33,112 bases of DNA. Origin: Clostridiales bacterium. Its GTDB lineage: Bacteria > Bacillota > Clostridia > Christensenellales > JAISNN01. Made by a program: the position numbers and the translations under genes. The stretch lies in the NCBI GenBank assembly GCA_031276195.1, contig JAISNN010000047.1, positions 1 through 33,112 on the forward strand, written 5' to 3'. Below the pieces are notes generated by a model. It saw only the letters and a list, made by a program, of their open reading frames with translations, was not told the DNA's origin and did not search any database. This document shows, piece after piece, positions 23,840 through 30,795 of this stretch. The first letter of the stretch is position 1. Each line of letters begins with the position of its first letter.

Positions 23840-25765
23840 ATGGAAAATTTTTATAACGATTCAAACGCGCTTTTTAATCCGTTCGACAACTCCGCCGCCG
23901 TGTTCGACTCCGGCTCGGGCTTTACGCGCGACAGCGTGTTTACCCCCGAATCGGTCGATTCGGCTTACAAAAACGACGACTCGATCTTGGACGCGGGTTC
24001 GGGATTCGACTCTTCCGCGCCGCAAAATATCAACCAAAACGGCACGGAAAACCGCGGTTCTATGCCGCGTCGCAATTCGGATTTTTACACTTCCGCGCCG
24101 CAAAATATCAACCAAAACGACACGGAAAACCGCGGTTCTATGCCGCGTCGCAATTCGGATTTTTACACTTCCGCTACACGAAACGGCAGGGAGCGAAATA
24201 TTATTCCCGACGACATATCGGCGGACGCGGTCGAAAAACCCGACTGGCATTCGGACAAAATCGCCGAGGACAGCCGCGCCGACGGCTTCGCCCTAAACGA
24301 CGAATGGGATTCCGAAACGGCCGAACCCTCTTTGAGCGGTATAAGTATAAGCGACGAACCGGGCGCGAAAATTCAAACCGCCGCGCCGAATGCAAAAGTT
24401 CAAACCGATGAATCCGATTCAAAATCAAATCTTAACGGAAATTATAAAACGCAAACCGATAAAACTTCGGAAAAATCACCTTCGAACACCACGTCCGAAA
24501 ACCAAACCGACGCGCCGAATGCGAAAGTTCAAACCGATGAATCCGATTCAAAATCAAACCTTAACGGAAATTATAAAACGCAAACCGATAAAACTTCGGA
24601 AAAATCACCTTTGAACGCTACGTCCGAAAACCAAACCGACGTACCGAATTCAAAAGTTCAAACCGGAAAAATTTCCGAAAAATCGCCTTTCGCCGCGCTC
24701 TCTCCGAACTCTTGGACTGTTCCCGACGGGGCTTTCGACGGCGTTCTCAAAAACGCGGAATATAGCAATGCCGGCGCGTTTCTAAACTCCCGCGACTTCG
24801 AGGCGGCGACGCTCGATATCGATACGGAAAAAGAATTAAACGGAAGCGACTTAAACCCCGACGGCTATGACGCGGTCATCGAAAATTCCGACGAAACCGC
24901 CCTTTCGGAAACTTACGACCCGACGGCGGCGAAACCTACAAAAACGGAAACTCACGACCCGACGGCGGCACGCACAAAAACCGTCTTTATAATCGGCGCG
25001 TCCGACGGAATCGGCGCGGAAACCGCCGCTCTTTTTCTCGAAAAAGGCTATTCCGTATACAACGCGTCCAGAACCCCTTCCGAACTTCCCGGCATCAAAA
25101 ACCTGATCGCCGACGCCGCAAACCCCGTTTCGCTCGACGCCGCCGTCGCGGAGGTACTCGCCGCCGAAAACAAAATCGATATTTTTATATATTCGGCGGG
25201 ATTTTCCCTCTCCGCGCCCTTTGAAAACACGACGGAGGAGGACTGCCGCTATCTTTTCGACGTAAATTTTTTCGGGTTTGCGCGCGCCGTCCGGCTGTTG
25301 ATTCCCCCGATGAGGCGCGCGGGCGGCGGAAAAATTATCGCGATAAGTTCTATGGGCGGCATATTCCCGATCGCTTTCGACGCGTTTTACAGCGCGAGTA
25401 AAGCGGCTCTCAATATGCTTGTCCGAAGTATCGCGTTGGAGGTCGAACCGTACGGAATTAAGGTTACGGCAATCTTGCCCGGCGGCACGGCGACGAATTT
25501 CACGCGGAAACGCAAAATCTATCCTCCGCGCGCGACGGGCGTATACGAACGGCGCATGATGAAAGCCCACGCCGCCCTGTCCGATACGGAGCAAAGCGGT
25601 ATGTCCGCCGCAAAGGTCGCAAAAACCGTCGCCGCCGCCGCGGAAAGCGAAAATCCGCCGCAAAAAGACGCGGTCGGGATCGTGAACAAGGCTCTTTCCG
25701 CCGCCGATAAGATCCTGCCGGAAAATATTACGAATATCTTTATAAAGAAAAAATATCATTTATAG
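23840..25765 (+). CDS. Short-chain dehydrogenase/reductase with a 379-residue repetitive N-terminus
   Basis: Residues 380-641 form a complete classical SDR: nucleotide-binding GASDGIG (386-392), a YSAG segment in the NNAG position, ISSMGG, and the catalytic YSASK (Tyr517, Lys521). An oxidoreductase acting on an alcohol or ketone is expected; the substrate is unknown. The first 379 residues are low complexity. A 26-residue repeat occurs twice (59-84, 85-110, SAPQNINQN(G/D)TENRGSMPRR...) and a 43-residue repeat two and a half times (181-223, 224-266, 267-284, (A/D)APNAKVQTDESDSKSNLNG...). The 26-residue repeat carries CGCGGTTCTATGCCGCG (24053-24069, 24131-24147), a near copy of the window's palindrome. 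AAAGG precedes the ATG at short spacing. There is no Met close to the SDR start, so the extension is probably translated. Confidence 0.85.
   Translation: MENFYNDSNALFNPFDNSAAVFDSGSGFTRDSVFTPESVDSAYKNDDSILDAGSGFDSSAPQNINQNGTENRGSMPRRNSDFYTSAPQNINQNDTENRGSMPRRNSDFYTSATRNGRERNIIPDDISADAVEKPDWHSDKIAEDSRADGFALNDEWDSETAEPSLSGISISDEPGAKIQTAAPNAKVQTDESDSKSNLNGNYKTQTDKTSEKSPSNTTSENQTDAPNAKVQTDESDSKSNLNGNYKTQTDKTSEKSPLNATSENQTDVPNSKVQTGKISEKSPFAALSPNSWTVPDGAFDGVLKNAEYSNAGAFLNSRDFEAATLDIDTEKELNGSDLNPDGYDAVIENSDETALSETYDPTAAKPTKTETHDPTAARTKTVFIIGASDGIGAETAALFLEKGYSVYNASRTPSELPGIKNLIADAANPVSLDAAVAEVLAAENKIDIFIYSAGFSLSAPFENTTEEDCRYLFDVNFFGFARAVRLLIPPMRRAGGGKIIAISSMGGIFPIAFDAFYSASKAALNMLVRSIALEVEPYGIKVTAILPGGTATNFTRKRKIYPPRATGVYERRMMKAHAALSDTEQSGMSAAKVAKTVAAAAESENPPQKDAVGIVNKALSAADKILPENITNIFIKKKYHL
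24013..24170 (+). repeat. 78-bp in-frame tandem repeat carrying the palindrome
   Basis: Two almost identical 78-base units encode 26 residues each. Each contains ACCGCGGTTCTATGCCGCG read as N-R-G-S-M-P-R. Confidence 0.93.
24380..24690 (+). repeat. 129-bp in-frame tandem repeat
   Basis: Two full units and a partial one, stepped by 129 bases (43 codons). CCGAATGCAAAAGTTCAAAC, CCGAATGCGAAAGTTCAAAC and CCGAATTCAAAAGTTCAAAC mark the starts. The substitutions between units are scattered. Confidence 0.93.
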
Positions 25766-25990
25766 AATAAAAACGTAAGCGGTTTAGTATCCGGCATAAA
25801 ATATTCAGCGTTCTAAAATACGCCGCCGAAATATACGCGTCCTAAAATACGCTGATCAAATATTCTAAATTTAAAATACGGCATATAAACATACTCGTTC
25901 TAAAATACGGTTATATATCAAAATACAGCCGTATTTTTTTATATTTTTACTTAAAAAAGCGTCCTCGGTTTTTCAAATAAAAAATATGAA
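25766..25990. repeat. TAAAATACG repeats ending in a terminator
   Basis: TCTAAAATACG(C/G) or close forms recur at about 25812, 25850, 25872 and 25901. The last is part of a terminator at 25902-25942: AAAATACGG ... CCGTATTTTTTT. Confidence 0.75.
25902..25942 (+). terminator. Terminator after the dehydrogenase gene, copy 1
   Basis: AAATACGG / CCGTATTT stem with a TTATATATCAAAATACAG loop and T-run. An identical 41-base copy is at 27587-27627, so the two copies bracket the MarR-esterase pair. Confidence 0.85.
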
Positions 25991-26008
25991 AAAAATAGAG
26001 TATTTCTA

Positions 26009-26037
26009 TTGACAATTACAATATTATATATTATAAT
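26009..26037 (+). promoter_or_regulatory. Consensus SigA promoter of the marR-esterase unit
   Basis: TTGACA (26009-26014), 17 bases, TATAAT (26032-26037): both boxes perfect. A 13-base palindrome follows immediately. Confidence 0.92.
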
Positions 26038-26039
26038 TG

Positions 26040-26052
26040 TTATCAATGATAA
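26040..26052. promoter_or_regulatory. Candidate MarR operator
   Basis: TTATCA-A-TGATAA, a perfect palindrome lying between the -10 box and the transcription start of the marR gene, suited for autorepression. A second, weaker inverted repeat, TGAC-AATAC-GTCA, lies at 26067-26079. The assignment to the MarR protein is inferred from position. Confidence 0.6.
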
Positions 26053-26151
26053 TATGGTGCAATATATGACAATACGTCAATGTCGGATTTGAAAATTTAA
26101 CAAGCGTAAGCGGATTTACGAAAAATTTAACGGGCATAAAGGAATTTTTAA

Positions 26152-26613
26152 ATGGACGAATCGAAAGGAATCAAACTTTTGCGGTCGTGCTTCGGTATGC
26201 GGCGGCAAATGAGAAAAGTTCTATCCCAAGGCAGGCTAAAACCGGGCGAATATCTCGTCTTGCGCAGATTGTACGCGGCGCGGCAAGGCGGCGCGCTTCC
26301 GCCGCATATGGGACGCGCGGCGCGGATTTCAGAATTTCTCGACGTTCCGCCGCCGATCATAACGCGCATTTTGAATTCACTCGAAGACAGAGGCTTCATC
26401 GAACGGAAAATCGACAAAACCAACCGCCGCAGTCCGATGATCGAGCCGACGGAGACGGGCGCGGAGGTTTTGGCGGAGAGCGAAAAAATTTTAGCGCGGA
26501 TTTCGGATGCGCTCGCGGAGGAATTGCAAGGCGAAGATTTGGACGGTCTGACGAAACTGATAGACAAAATAGCCGATTTTTTCGACCGTCTTCCCGATGA
26601 AAACGCCGAATAA
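26152..26613 (+). CDS. MarR-family transcriptional regulator
   Basis: The 153-residue product has the MarR layout: N-terminal dimer helices, then a winged helix with RISEFLDVPPPIITRILNSLEDRGFIERKIDKTNRRSPMIEPTETG (about residues 57-103) and a C-terminal dimer helix. It would bind DNA as a dimer and respond to a small ligand. AAAGGA lies eight bases before the ATG. The consensus promoter with a palindrome next to it suggests autorepression. The esterase gene 63 bases downstream is probably co-transcribed and may be its target function. N-terminal helices differ from the best-known members, but the recognition region is clear. Confidence 0.92.
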   Translation: MDESKGIKLLRSCFGMRRQMRKVLSQGRLKPGEYLVLRRLYAARQGGALPPHMGRAARISEFLDVPPPIITRILNSLEDRGFIERKIDKTNRRSPMIEPTETGAEVLAESEKILARISDALAEELQGEDLDGLTKLIDKIADFFDRLPDENAE

Positions 26614-26676
26614 GCCGAACCGATATATTGGAAATAAATTTCTTGCGGCAAAATAAAAAAATACGGGGTGTTTTTT

Positions 26677-27546
26677 ATGACAAAACAAAAAAAAATTTTC
26701 GCGTTGATCTTTGCGTTCGCTTTTTTTTCAATTCTTTTGACCTCTTGCGGTATGCCGGAAAATTTCGGCGCGCCGAACAAAAAAGCGCGTAAAATTCTGA
26801 ACGAACTCAACGAAAACTGGACTCTCGGCGATCTATACGCCGTCGATTACGGAACGGCCGGCGACAATATTCCGACGGAATGGCTGCACAAAAAAGGCGA
26901 AAAACCCGGCAAGGCGATCTTGCATCTTCACGGCGGCGCGTACGTCCGAAACCTCGACTACGGCGGCAATCTCTATCGGCGTATGGCGCAGCAATACGCG
27001 GACATAAGCGGCGCGGGAGTTTTGACCGTCGATTACAGAACCGCCCCCGAAAACCCCTACCCCGCGGCTTTGGAGGACGCGCTGACCGCGTACTATGTGC
27101 TGTTGAACGGCGGCTTTAAGGGGCAAGATATCATTATCGCCGGAGATTCCGCGGGCGGCGGACTTGCCCTCGCGCTGACTTTGTATCTGAGAGATCACGG
27201 CGTTGAATTGCCCGCGGGAATCGTTACGATGTCGGCTTGGACAAAGTTGGACTATCTATTCAAAACCACGGACTATGCCGGAAAACACAACGATCCGAAA
27301 GACCCTTATATCTCGCCGTATTACGGCGACTTTCGCGGTTTTCCTCCTATGCTTATGCAGGTCGGGACAAAGGATATAACGAACGACACCGTAAAAACAG
27401 CGCAAAAAGCGAAAAAAGCGGGAGTTTCCGTTACGCAAACCACATACAAGAATATGTTTCACGTCTTTCAAGCCCTCTTTCCGAAATTAGACGAGGCAAA
27501 CGCCGCGTGGAACGAGGTCGAAACGTTCATTAACGCCATATTTTAA
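26677..27546 (+). CDS. Lipoprotein alpha/beta hydrolase (HSL-type esterase)
   Basis: The 289-residue product has a lipoprotein signal (MTKQKKIFALIFAFAFFSILLTSC, lipobox LTSC, Cys24), so it is anchored outside the membrane. The hydrolase fold has HGGA (85-88, oxyanion hole), VDYRTAPENPYPAALED, the nucleophile in GDSAGG (Ser158) and candidate Asp233/Asp237 and His262. This is the hormone-sensitive-lipase group of short-chain acyl esterases. ATG 26677 is chosen over an in-frame GTG at 26668 because GGGG lies about eight bases before it. A terminator copied from 25902 closes the unit. The substrate is unknown; deacylation of an acylated sugar or drug-like ester would suit the MarR control, as inference. 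Confidence 0.9.
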   Translation: MTKQKKIFALIFAFAFFSILLTSCGMPENFGAPNKKARKILNELNENWTLGDLYAVDYGTAGDNIPTEWLHKKGEKPGKAILHLHGGAYVRNLDYGGNLYRRMAQQYADISGAGVLTVDYRTAPENPYPAALEDALTAYYVLLNGGFKGQDIIIAGDSAGGGLALALTLYLRDHGVELPAGIVTMSAWTKLDYLFKTTDYAGKHNDPKDPYISPYYGDFRGFPPMLMQVGTKDITNDTVKTAQKAKKAGVSVTQTTYKNMFHVFQALFPKLDEANAAWNEVETFINAIF

Positions 27547-27586
27547 TACCTTTTTTCTTTCGTAATATTTAAAAGTATCGTTTTTA

Positions 27587-27627
27587 AAAATACGGTTATA
27601 TATCAAAATACAGCCGTATTTTTTTAT
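27587..27627 (+). terminator. Terminator after the esterase gene, copy 2
   Basis: Identical over 41 bases to 25902-25942. The text after each (CTTCCTCG-TTTTT versus GCGTCCTCGG-TTTTT) is also similar, so a longer duplicated tract is likely. Confidence 0.85.
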
Positions 27628-27674
27628 TTCCGCAAAAACCTTCCTCGTTTTTTTACCGCCGAATAAGACGGCAT

Positions 27675-27780
27675 TCAAAGCAACGTTCAAGATAATATCA
27701 AGACAATATCAAGACAACGTGCAAGATAATATCAAGATAACGTTCAAAGCAACGTTCAAAATAATATCAAGATAACATAT
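27675..27780. repeat. AACGTTCAAGATAATATC short tandem repeats
   Basis: CAAGATAATATCAAGA(C/T)AA and CAAAGCAACGTTCAA alternate several times in about 100 bases before the amidase gene. No gene here. Confidence 0.75.
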
Positions 27781-27860
27781 TTTTGAAATTTTTCATAATA
27801 TGTCATATCCAAATTAAAAATACATCATATCCAAACCAAAACAAAAAAACGAGGTATATA

Positions 27861-28811
27861 ATGAAAACTATTGTTCTTGACGCCGGACACGGCGGATACG
27901 ATTACGGCGCGGTCAACGGTACGCGTTACGAAAAAGACGACAATCTGAGACTTGCGCGGCTCGTCGCCGCCGATCTTAGGCGGCAAGGTCAAAAAGTCGT
28001 TATGACGCGCGATTCCGACATTTTTATTCCGCTTTTGGAGCGCAGCATCATATCGAATAACAACAACGCGGATATGTTCGTTTCGCTCCACCGCAACGCC
28101 TTCATCAACCCGAACGCGAACGGCGCGGAAACCTACATACAAATCAATTCGCCCCCTCAAAACACGCGTTATGCCGAAAATATTTTGAACGAAATCGTCA
28201 AGGCGGGCGGCTTAGTCAACCGCGGCGTCAAAAGCAACAATCTATCCGTCCTGAGGAATACCCGCGCGCCCGCGGTACTCGTCGAAACGGGCTTCATCAG
28301 CAACGCGCAAGATAACGCGGACTTCGACGCGCATATCGACGCCTACGCCGCCGCGGTTACGCGCGGCATTTTGCAATCTCTCGGTCTGCCGTATAACCCG
28401 AACGGGGGAGGCTACCCGGCAAACCGCGAACTCGCCGCAAAAATCCAGCGCGGACTCAACCAAACCTATAACGCGGGACTGTCCGTCGACGGAATCTACG
28501 GCGCGAAAACAAAACGCGCCCTCGTCCGCGCCCTGCAAACCGAACTGAACGAGGTCTACAACGCCCGCCTGTCCGCGGACGGAATCTTCGGCGCGAAAAC
28601 GAAAAACGCCGTCCGTCCGCTCAAACGCGGCGCGAAAAACAATTCCGTCTACGTCCTCCAAGCCCTGCTGTTCTTTAACGGCTATAATATCTCCGTCGAC
28701 GGCGTGTACGGAGCGGAAACCGAAAACGCCGTCCGCGTGTTCCAGCAAACGCGAAAACTTTCCGCCGACGGAATCGCGGGCGCGAATACGTTTGAAGAAT
28801 TGTTTAAATAG
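27861..28811 (+). CDS. N-acetylmuramoyl-L-alanine amidase with peptidoglycan-binding repeats
   Basis: The N-terminal Amidase_3 domain (1-175) has the zinc ligands His10, Glu24 and His77 and the catalytic Glu142 (VETGFISN). It cuts the bond between muramic acid and the stem peptide. The C-terminal part has three PG_binding_1-like units (LSVDGIYGAKTKRAL, LSADGIFGAKTKNAV, ISVDGVYGAETENAV, around residues 190-316). There is no signal peptide, so release needs a holin, mother-cell location or lysis, as in endolysins and some spore-cortex enzymes. The start at 27861 is chosen because ACGAGGT lies five bases upstream; the frame is open 26 codons further but without a site. No phage genes are near. 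Confidence 0.95.
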   Translation: MKTIVLDAGHGGYDYGAVNGTRYEKDDNLRLARLVAADLRRQGQKVVMTRDSDIFIPLLERSIISNNNNADMFVSLHRNAFINPNANGAETYIQINSPPQNTRYAENILNEIVKAGGLVNRGVKSNNLSVLRNTRAPAVLVETGFISNAQDNADFDAHIDAYAAAVTRGILQSLGLPYNPNGGGYPANRELAAKIQRGLNQTYNAGLSVDGIYGAKTKRALVRALQTELNEVYNARLSADGIFGAKTKNAVRPLKRGAKNNSVYVLQALLFFNGYNISVDGVYGAETENAVRVFQQTRKLSADGIAGANTFEELFK

Positions 28812-28835
28812 GATTTATTCTTAAATTAAAACGAA

Positions 28836-28875
28836 TGAGGGAGAGAACTTTTTTATAAAAAGTTACTTTCCCTCA
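28836..28875. terminator. Hairpin after the amidase gene
   Basis: GAGGGAGAGAACTTTTTT-ATA-AAAAGTTACTTTCCCTC, 25 bases after the stop, then CACCCTCTTTCAAAAACTTCACG. A degenerate second copy of the following tract is at about 28918-29000. Same family as 18588. Confidence 0.7.
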
Positions 28876-29074
28876 CCCTCTTTCAAAAACTTCACGTAAA
28901 TATTCGGATAAACAGAGTACGCGGAGCAAAACTTTTTTAAATATTTTCGCCGCCCTCTCTTTCAAAAACTTTTAGTAAATATTCAAATAAGCAAAGTACG
29001 CGGAAAAAAAATTTTTTAAAAAACCCTTTTACAATTTCAAAATACGGCATAATATCCCAAAAATAAATTTTCAA

Positions 29075-29108
29075 AATTCCTTATCTTGTGTGATAGGAAT
29101 TTTTTTGC
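29075..29108 (+). terminator. Intrinsic terminator in the amidase-acyltransferase spacer
   Basis: ATTCCTTATC-TTGTGT-GATAGGAAT followed by seven T, a stem with one bulged T. It is 264 bases after the amidase stop. Confidence 0.65.
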
Positions 29109-29244
29109 GTTTAAATTATACTTCCTCAATTAAAGAAAACCGGGAGAGCGCGCTAAAATAAAAAATGACATTCGGCGCAAATCAAATCTATATAAAATAA
29201 GAGGTATAATATTACCGGTTAACCAACCGCTAAAATAAGAAAAA

Positions 29245-29445
29245 ATTAACAAACCAAACCGGCAAACAAAATAAATCATAAACAAGCCGAATTAACAAAT
29301 AGAATAAATCATAAACAAGCCGAATTAACAAATAGAATAAATCATAAACAAGCCGAATTAACAAACGGAATAAATCACAAACAAACCGAATTAACAAACG
29401 GAATAAATCACAAACAAACCAAACCGGCAAACGGAATAAATCTAT
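29245..29445. repeat. 33-bp tandem repeat, about six copies
   Basis: (G/A)CCGAATTAACAAA(T/C)(A/G)GAATAA starts at 29286, 29319, 29352 and 29385, exactly 33 bases apart, with diverged units at both ends (CCGGCAAAC). The plus strand has stop codons in each unit. The minus strand is open but has no ribosome site. It lies about 100 bases before the acyltransferase start. Confidence 0.9.
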
Positions 29446-29543
29446 ATACAAACCAAATCAACCGAAAATCAATCTCTAATCACCTCCGCTAACCGCCGAC
29501 CGCTAAAATCTAATACAACCGCCGAAATACAAGGACAAAAAAA

Positions 29544-30680
29544 ATGAATTACACAAAAACACTCGAAAAAAACCAAAAACTCACTCTCCGCGACCAAACC
29601 GTCGACAATGCAAAGGGGCTTTTGATCCTTCTTTTCGCCGTCGAACACATCTTCCGCAATCTGCCGATAGTCGGCGGATACGCCGCCTACGACCTCGGAA
29701 AATGGTTCAACCATTCCGAACCGGGCTTCCCGATCGTTCCGTGGTGGGGGTTCAATATCTCCGACCTCGCGCCCGTCGCTTTTTACGCGTTGATCGGGTT
29801 CGTTATCTATCAATCTTTTGATAAACACTTCGCCCTCGCCGGAAAAAAAGCCTACAAAAACCATTTCATCAAAAATCTCGCCGTAACGGGCTTGTTTTTG
29901 TTCACGGTTTTTATCCAAAACCAAATGACGCTATCAGGCGCGGGCGAAACTATTTTTGTCCGCGACCTTTGGACGTGGAACTACCTCGCCGGCGTCGGCT
30001 TTACGGGAATTCTTATGCTGCCCTTCTTAACGCCGCTTTTCAGACGTAACGGCTTTGCCGGCGCCGCCGCGAAATTCGCCGCGGGCGCGGTTCTCCTTAT
30101 CGCCTACAATATATTGCACGATCCGCTTTTTTCTTTCCTCGGCGCGCATTCGGGGCAAGGGGGCGGACCGGCGGCTTCGTTCGGGTTTATATCGGTCGTG
30201 CTGTTCGCCGCGGGGATAAAGGATATTCAAGGCAAGACGTTCCGTCCGAAAAAAGAGACGGGAAACGCGTTTTTGACAAAACTTTATGAAATCATTCCCT
30301 ACTTCGCCGCGACCGTCGTATTTTATGTCCTCGGGCTATTGGCGGCGAACGTCCTGCGCCTCGACACGGACTACAATACCTTGGGCGCGCCGTATATTTT
30401 CACGGCGTTTTCAAAATTTCAAGCGATCTATTTCGTCTTTTTCGCCCTAAACAAATTCCTTTGGAACGGACGCGCCGTGCCGCTTTTGGCGGCGATAGGG
30501 CGAAACATTCTTCTCTACATAATAATCATAACGCTCGCCGTCGCCGCGCTCGGAATGTTCCGCGGAAGCCTGCCGCAAATTTCGTTTGAAACGGGACTTG
30601 CGCTCATTCCCGTGCCGATTGCCGTCTGCCTTGTCATCGCGATTCCGCTCGAAAAGAAAAAAGTCTTGTTCAAATTATAA
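29544..30680 (+). CDS. Multi-pass membrane acyltransferase-like protein
   Basis: The 378-residue product has about ten hydrophobic segments. Its start, LRDQTVDNAKGLLILLFAVEH, matches the first-helix motif of acyltransferase-3-like proteins (RxxxxDxxKGxxIxLVVxxH), with His near the helix end. Such proteins acylate sugars or other extracytoplasmic acceptors. AAGGA lies about nine bases before the ATG. It differs in sequence from the protein at 419-1648 but shares topology. It is probably a single gene preceded by the 33-bp repeat spacer. The acceptor is unknown. Confidence 0.75.
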   Translation: MNYTKTLEKNQKLTLRDQTVDNAKGLLILLFAVEHIFRNLPIVGGYAAYDLGKWFNHSEPGFPIVPWWGFNISDLAPVAFYALIGFVIYQSFDKHFALAGKKAYKNHFIKNLAVTGLFLFTVFIQNQMTLSGAGETIFVRDLWTWNYLAGVGFTGILMLPFLTPLFRRNGFAGAAAKFAAGAVLLIAYNILHDPLFSFLGAHSGQGGGPAASFGFISVVLFAAGIKDIQGKTFRPKKETGNAFLTKLYEIIPYFAATVVFYVLGLLAANVLRLDTDYNTLGAPYIFTAFSKFQAIYFVFFALNKFLWNGRAVPLLAAIGRNILLYIIIITLAVAALGMFRGSLPQISFETGLALIPVPIAVCLVIAIPLEKKKVLFKL

Positions 30681-30744
30681 AACAATAAAAGATAATATGC
30701 GGCAAAAGCGCGGAAGAATTTTTTTAGATTTGCGGTTAAGTTAT

Positions 30745-30773
30745 TTGCAAAAGTTTGCAATTTAGTATATTAT
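30745..30773 (+). promoter_or_regulatory. Probable promoter of the restriction-modification pair
   Basis: TTGCAA (30745-30750), 17 bases, TATTAT (30768-30773). TTTGCAAAAGTTTGCAA forms a direct repeat over the -35 region that could be a control site. Confidence 0.55.
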
Positions 30774-30775
30774 AT

Positions 30776-30791
30776 ATACTCGGGGGAGTAT
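30776..30791 (+). promoter_or_regulatory. Hairpin covering the ribosome site of the endonuclease gene
   Basis: ATACTC-GGGG-GAGTAT, a perfect six-base stem. The Shine-Dalgarno sequence GGGGGAG (30782-30788) is in its loop and right arm, eight bases before the ATG. It could lower translation of the endonuclease relative to the methylase. Confidence 0.55.
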
Positions 30792-30795
30792 TATA

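Noticed and set aside
24390-24614. Basic plus-strand frame with exact internal repeat
   Set aside because: It is a shadow frame of the 129-bp coding repeat in the dehydrogenase gene.
26668-26676. GTG start for the esterase
   Set aside because: It overlaps the likely ribosome site; the ATG three codons later gives a standard lipoprotein signal.
29230-29451. A 73-residue hydrophobic minus-strand frame with 11-residue repeats
   Set aside because: Produced by the 33-bp tandem repeat. It starts at a TTG without a ribosome site.
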